Below, one piece after another: positions 22,568-24,368 of a DNA stretch of 24,368 nt (its first letter is position 1; each line of letters begins with the position of its first letter). A program made the position numbers and the translations under genes. The notes beneath the pieces were generated by a model. That model made no database searches, was not told the origin of the DNA, and worked only from the letters and a program-made list of their open reading frames with translations. The DNA comes from a virus, in the IMG/VR virus record IMGVR_UViG_3300026519_000063, positions 1 through 24,368 of that record; one strand, 5' to 3'.

Positions 22568-23844
22568 GCACCCATATATGAGCCAGTAGCTAAAGGGATT
22601 GGCTTAATCTGTCTTCTTGATTTTTGTGCGTTCATTGACAAATCGATTGCCTGCGCCATATATGTGAAGGCATCAGCTGGATCACTTGCCCAATCATGGA
22701 GAGGCTTATCTTTGAAACGCTGTAGATTCTTATCCCATTCATAGTGATAATTATTTAGAGCGTGAATACCATCAAGGCACTTTTCATCATCTATATAGCA
22801 CTCTTTTAATAGTGAGCGACCAGCCTCAATTCTAGAAGCCACCGAACTTATCTTTATCACTTGTGTTTTGAAATTTATAGAATTTAGTTGCTTTTGTATT
22901 GACCCGTGAGCACCCAGCCTTTCATGAGCTGCATCATGCGGCAAATAATGGACGCCGAATTTATATGGCTTAGACCTAATCTGCTCAACATAATGGACTA
23001 AATCCTCACCTGTATTTGCGTAATAGTCTATAATCCGAACCTGCAAGCCAACTATTTGCCAAAACCAAATCACCGTCGCATCTCTACGCCCTAAATCCCA
23101 AGCTGTATAAACTGGAAGCCCAGATTTATAAGGTACTGGGCAGAGCCTAGCATCTTTTATGGCTTCATCAACCAAATTCGCAAATATTAACCCAGAATGG
23201 CGTAAATCAAACTCACCCTCCCAAATATGGCGGTAAGCAACCTCATCTTCATTGCGTAATGCTTCCATCTCTTTAAAAAGAACCTTTGGAAAATAAGGAT
23301 TATCGCGCCAACTAACTTTCTTAACATAGGTATCAGGCAATTTTTTAGCAACGAACCTTTTGTAGGTTGGGTCAGTAGGGTTTTTGGGATTAAAGGCTAC
23401 CCATATTTCAGAGCCATCTTTACGAATCGACGGTATAAGCAATTCCCATGAATGATCTGATATATTTTCTGATTCTTCGCACCAAACAATCGTTATACCC
23501 TCAATGCCTTTTATTTCTGTAATATTATGCTTTAAGCCCTTAAATAAAAACTCCGTGCCGTTTTTTGATTTAATAGTTGTTTTTAAAATATTATAATGGG
23601 CATAAAATAAAGGTGTGGATTGAATTATGTCAGATAAAAGCCGATGAACTGAATCACCAATTGAGGCTTGGAGCTCTCTTGTACAAAGAATACGCTCTTT
23701 ATTAGAAAGTCCTTTGATTAATAAAGCAAGGGCAATTGAATAAGACTTAGCACCACCACGACCACCATAGTACACCTTATAACGACTCTTTTTAAAAAGA
23801 CCATCAAAGGCTTTAGGTATCTTTATTTGAATCGCTTTCGACAA
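22564..23844 (-). CDS. terL: Terminase large subunit (packaging ATPase/nuclease)
   Basis: The 426-residue protein has Walker A GGRGGAKS (27-34), Walker B ITIVWCEE (117-124) and the coupling motif WVAFNP (148-153). The RNase H-like nuclease follows, with D250 in TAWDLGRRD, D304 in LPHDAAHERLG and the C-terminal HDWASDPADAF. It pumps DNA through the portal and cuts it. The start is TTG at 23844: an in-frame TAG lies two codons upstream, no ATG precedes Walker A, and GAGGT sits 9 nt upstream. The coding region overlaps terS by 32 nt, so it is probably coupled. It is of the Terminase_3 type and somewhat shorter than P22 gp2 (499 aa). Confidence 0.95.
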   Translation of the reverse strand: MSKAIQIKIPKAFDGLFKKSRYKVYYGGRGGAKSYSIALALLIKGLSNKERILCTRELQASIGDSVHRLLSDIIQSTPLFYAHYNILKTTIKSKNGTEFLFKGLKHNITEIKGIEGITIVWCEESENISDHSWELLIPSIRKDGSEIWVAFNPKNPTDPTYKRFVAKKLPDTYVKKVSWRDNPYFPKVLFKEMEALRNEDEVAYRHIWEGEFDLRHSGLIFANLVDEAIKDARLCPVPYKSGLPVYTAWDLGRRDATVIWFWQIVGLQVRIIDYYANTGEDLVHYVEQIRSKPYKFGVHYLPHDAAHERLGAHGSIQKQLNSINFKTQVIKISSVASRIEAGRSLLKECYIDDEKCLDGIHALNNYHYEWDKNLQRFKDKPLHDWASDPADAFTYMAQAIDLSMNAQKSRRQIKPIPLATGSYMGA

Positions 23845-24166
23845 AAACTACCTCAATTTTATTGATTTGATCAGCTGGATTCCCATTCTTATCTAAATTT
23901 TGATGCTCCGATCGTTGTAATTTGGGGATATGATATTCGATAACAGAAGTGAATAATTTAAAAGCCTCTAGCGGGTTGGGGTTGACCACAACATCACCAG
24001 AAGCATCCTTAACACCATTCGCAATATCATCAAGCCATTTCTCGAGTCGGTGGACATTGTTGTCAACAAACATGGAAATCGCCTCTCGTGCCTTTATTGT
24101 AGACTTATTGGCGACACCTTTTGTCCTTCCATTAATATTGCCAGACTGTCCCTTCACAAATACCAT
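23813..24166 (-). CDS. terS: Terminase small subunit-like protein
   Basis: The 117-residue protein begins VKGQSGNINGRTKGVANKST, a basic Gly/Asn/Arg start typical of phage small terminase-like (and DUF5681) proteins. A helix with REAISMFVDNNVHRLEKWLD and a C-terminal helical segment PLEAFKLFTSVIEYHIPKL follow. It would recognise the packaging site and load the large subunit. It is directly upstream of and overlapping terL, and GAGGT lies 9 nt before the ATG. The role is assigned mainly by position and motif. Confidence 0.82.
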   Translation of the reverse strand: MVFVKGQSGNINGRTKGVANKSTIKAREAISMFVDNNVHRLEKWLDDIANGVKDASGDVVVNPNPLEAFKLFTSVIEYHIPKLQRSEHQNLDKNGNPADQINKIEVVFVESDSNKDT

Positions 24167-24210
24167 AAAAATTGTACCTCATTGTTTTCTTCAATATGCT
24201 ATATTTATAT

Positions 24211-24239
24211 ATAATAACACTTAAAATACACTAATTCAA
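24211..24239 (-). promoter_or_regulatory. Late-operon promoter upstream of terS
   Basis: On the minus strand, -35 TTGAAT (24234-24239) and -10 TATTAT (24211-24216, 5 of 6) are spaced by exactly 17 nt, about 45 nt before the terS ATG. It is the best promoter-like site ahead of the packaging and structural genes. Real late control may also use antitermination, which cannot be seen here. Confidence 0.5.
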
Positions 24240-24273
24240 TGTATATATTAACCTTAATGAATTCTGAGCTAAA

Positions 24274-24368
24274 GTGTCAAAGTCCCATACCGTAGCGATT
24301 AAAGCCGTGGTACATGAACTTAGACAGGGAAGATTAACCTCAAAGTTATTCGTCGCTTGTGCCAACTA
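24274..24368 (+). CDS. Possible divergent CDS, N-terminal fragment (partial)
   Basis: A plus-strand frame opens after a TGA at 24265-24267 and stays open to the window edge. From the GTG at 24274 it reads SKSHTVAIKAVVHELRQGRL and on through about 30 codons, an amphipathic, protein-like stretch. The base composition is noticeably richer in G/C than the flanking intergenic DNA, which fits coding sequence. The RBS is weak (GAG), and the frame is cut by the window end, so this is tentative. No family is recognised. Confidence 0.4.
   Translation, partial: MSKSHTVAIKAVVHELRQGRLTSKLFVACAN

Noticed and set aside
24240-24368. tRNA or tmRNA at the right edge (a TAGCTCAG-like string on the minus strand)
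   Set aside because: No T-loop (GTTCGA-like) sequence, acceptor stem or anticodon arm could be matched.

Overview
This window is most of a tailed-phage genome (or prophage) of the P22-like short-tailed (podovirus) type, in an AT-rich background. The strongest evidence is the gene order read on the minus strand from the right end: terS, terL, P22-type portal, scaffold, P22-type coat, small HeH-like protein, gp4-like tail factor, gp10-like stabilisation protein, a 142-aa virion protein, three ejection-type proteins, a collar-domain tail fibre, a fibre-assembly-like protein, then lysis genes. The host cannot be named. The GTA-type 3TM holin and M15A endolysin point to a Gram-negative bacterium. 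No integrase, repressor, helicase, primase or polymerase is in the window, so temperate or lytic life style is open.

Left part (1-5619). Two small plus-strand genes at the edge meet a minus-strand pair: a 50-aa ORF and a VRR-NUC nuclease. That pair diverges from the main plus-strand early operon across a compact control region (about 724-855) with back-to-back promoters and a shared dyad. The early operon is tightly overlapped. It runs: 39-aa protein, acidic 107-aa protein, 43-aa protein, Erf-type annealing protein, Cys-rich protein, NinB-like protein, HTH-like protein, pentapeptide-repeat protein, SSB, an AVxx tetrapeptide-repeat protein, a winged-helix-like protein, a small membrane protein and a virion-type protein (4834-5619). 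ERF, NinB-like, SSB and VRR-NUC together form a phage recombination set.

Right part (5620-24166, minus strand). This is one late transcription unit with a good promoter upstream of terS (24211-24239), a possible internal promoter upstream of the portal gene, and a GC hairpin just after the coat gene. Most genes touch or overlap by 1-4 nt (ATGA, TAATG or TGATG junctions), which supports translational coupling and fixes several starts. The lysis block (DUF1353, coiled-coil/TM protein, M15A endolysin, 3TM holin) sits near the distal end, followed by two structural proteins that run up to the strand switch.

Most unusual points: (i) two convergent virion-type genes (4834-5619 plus, 5620-6381 minus) meet with no gap and share an 18-nt identical RBS/start sequence in inverted orientation, which resembles an invertible tail-fibre segment; (ii) the plus-strand member has a leader that can form two mutually exclusive hairpins, one pairing the AUG; (iii) the pentapeptide-repeat gene is bracketed by 33-nt identical direct repeats that contain the RBS of both it and ssb; (iv) an 8-bp inverted repeat overlaps both -35 elements of the divergent control region. 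All functional claims come from reading motifs and gene order; no search was run.
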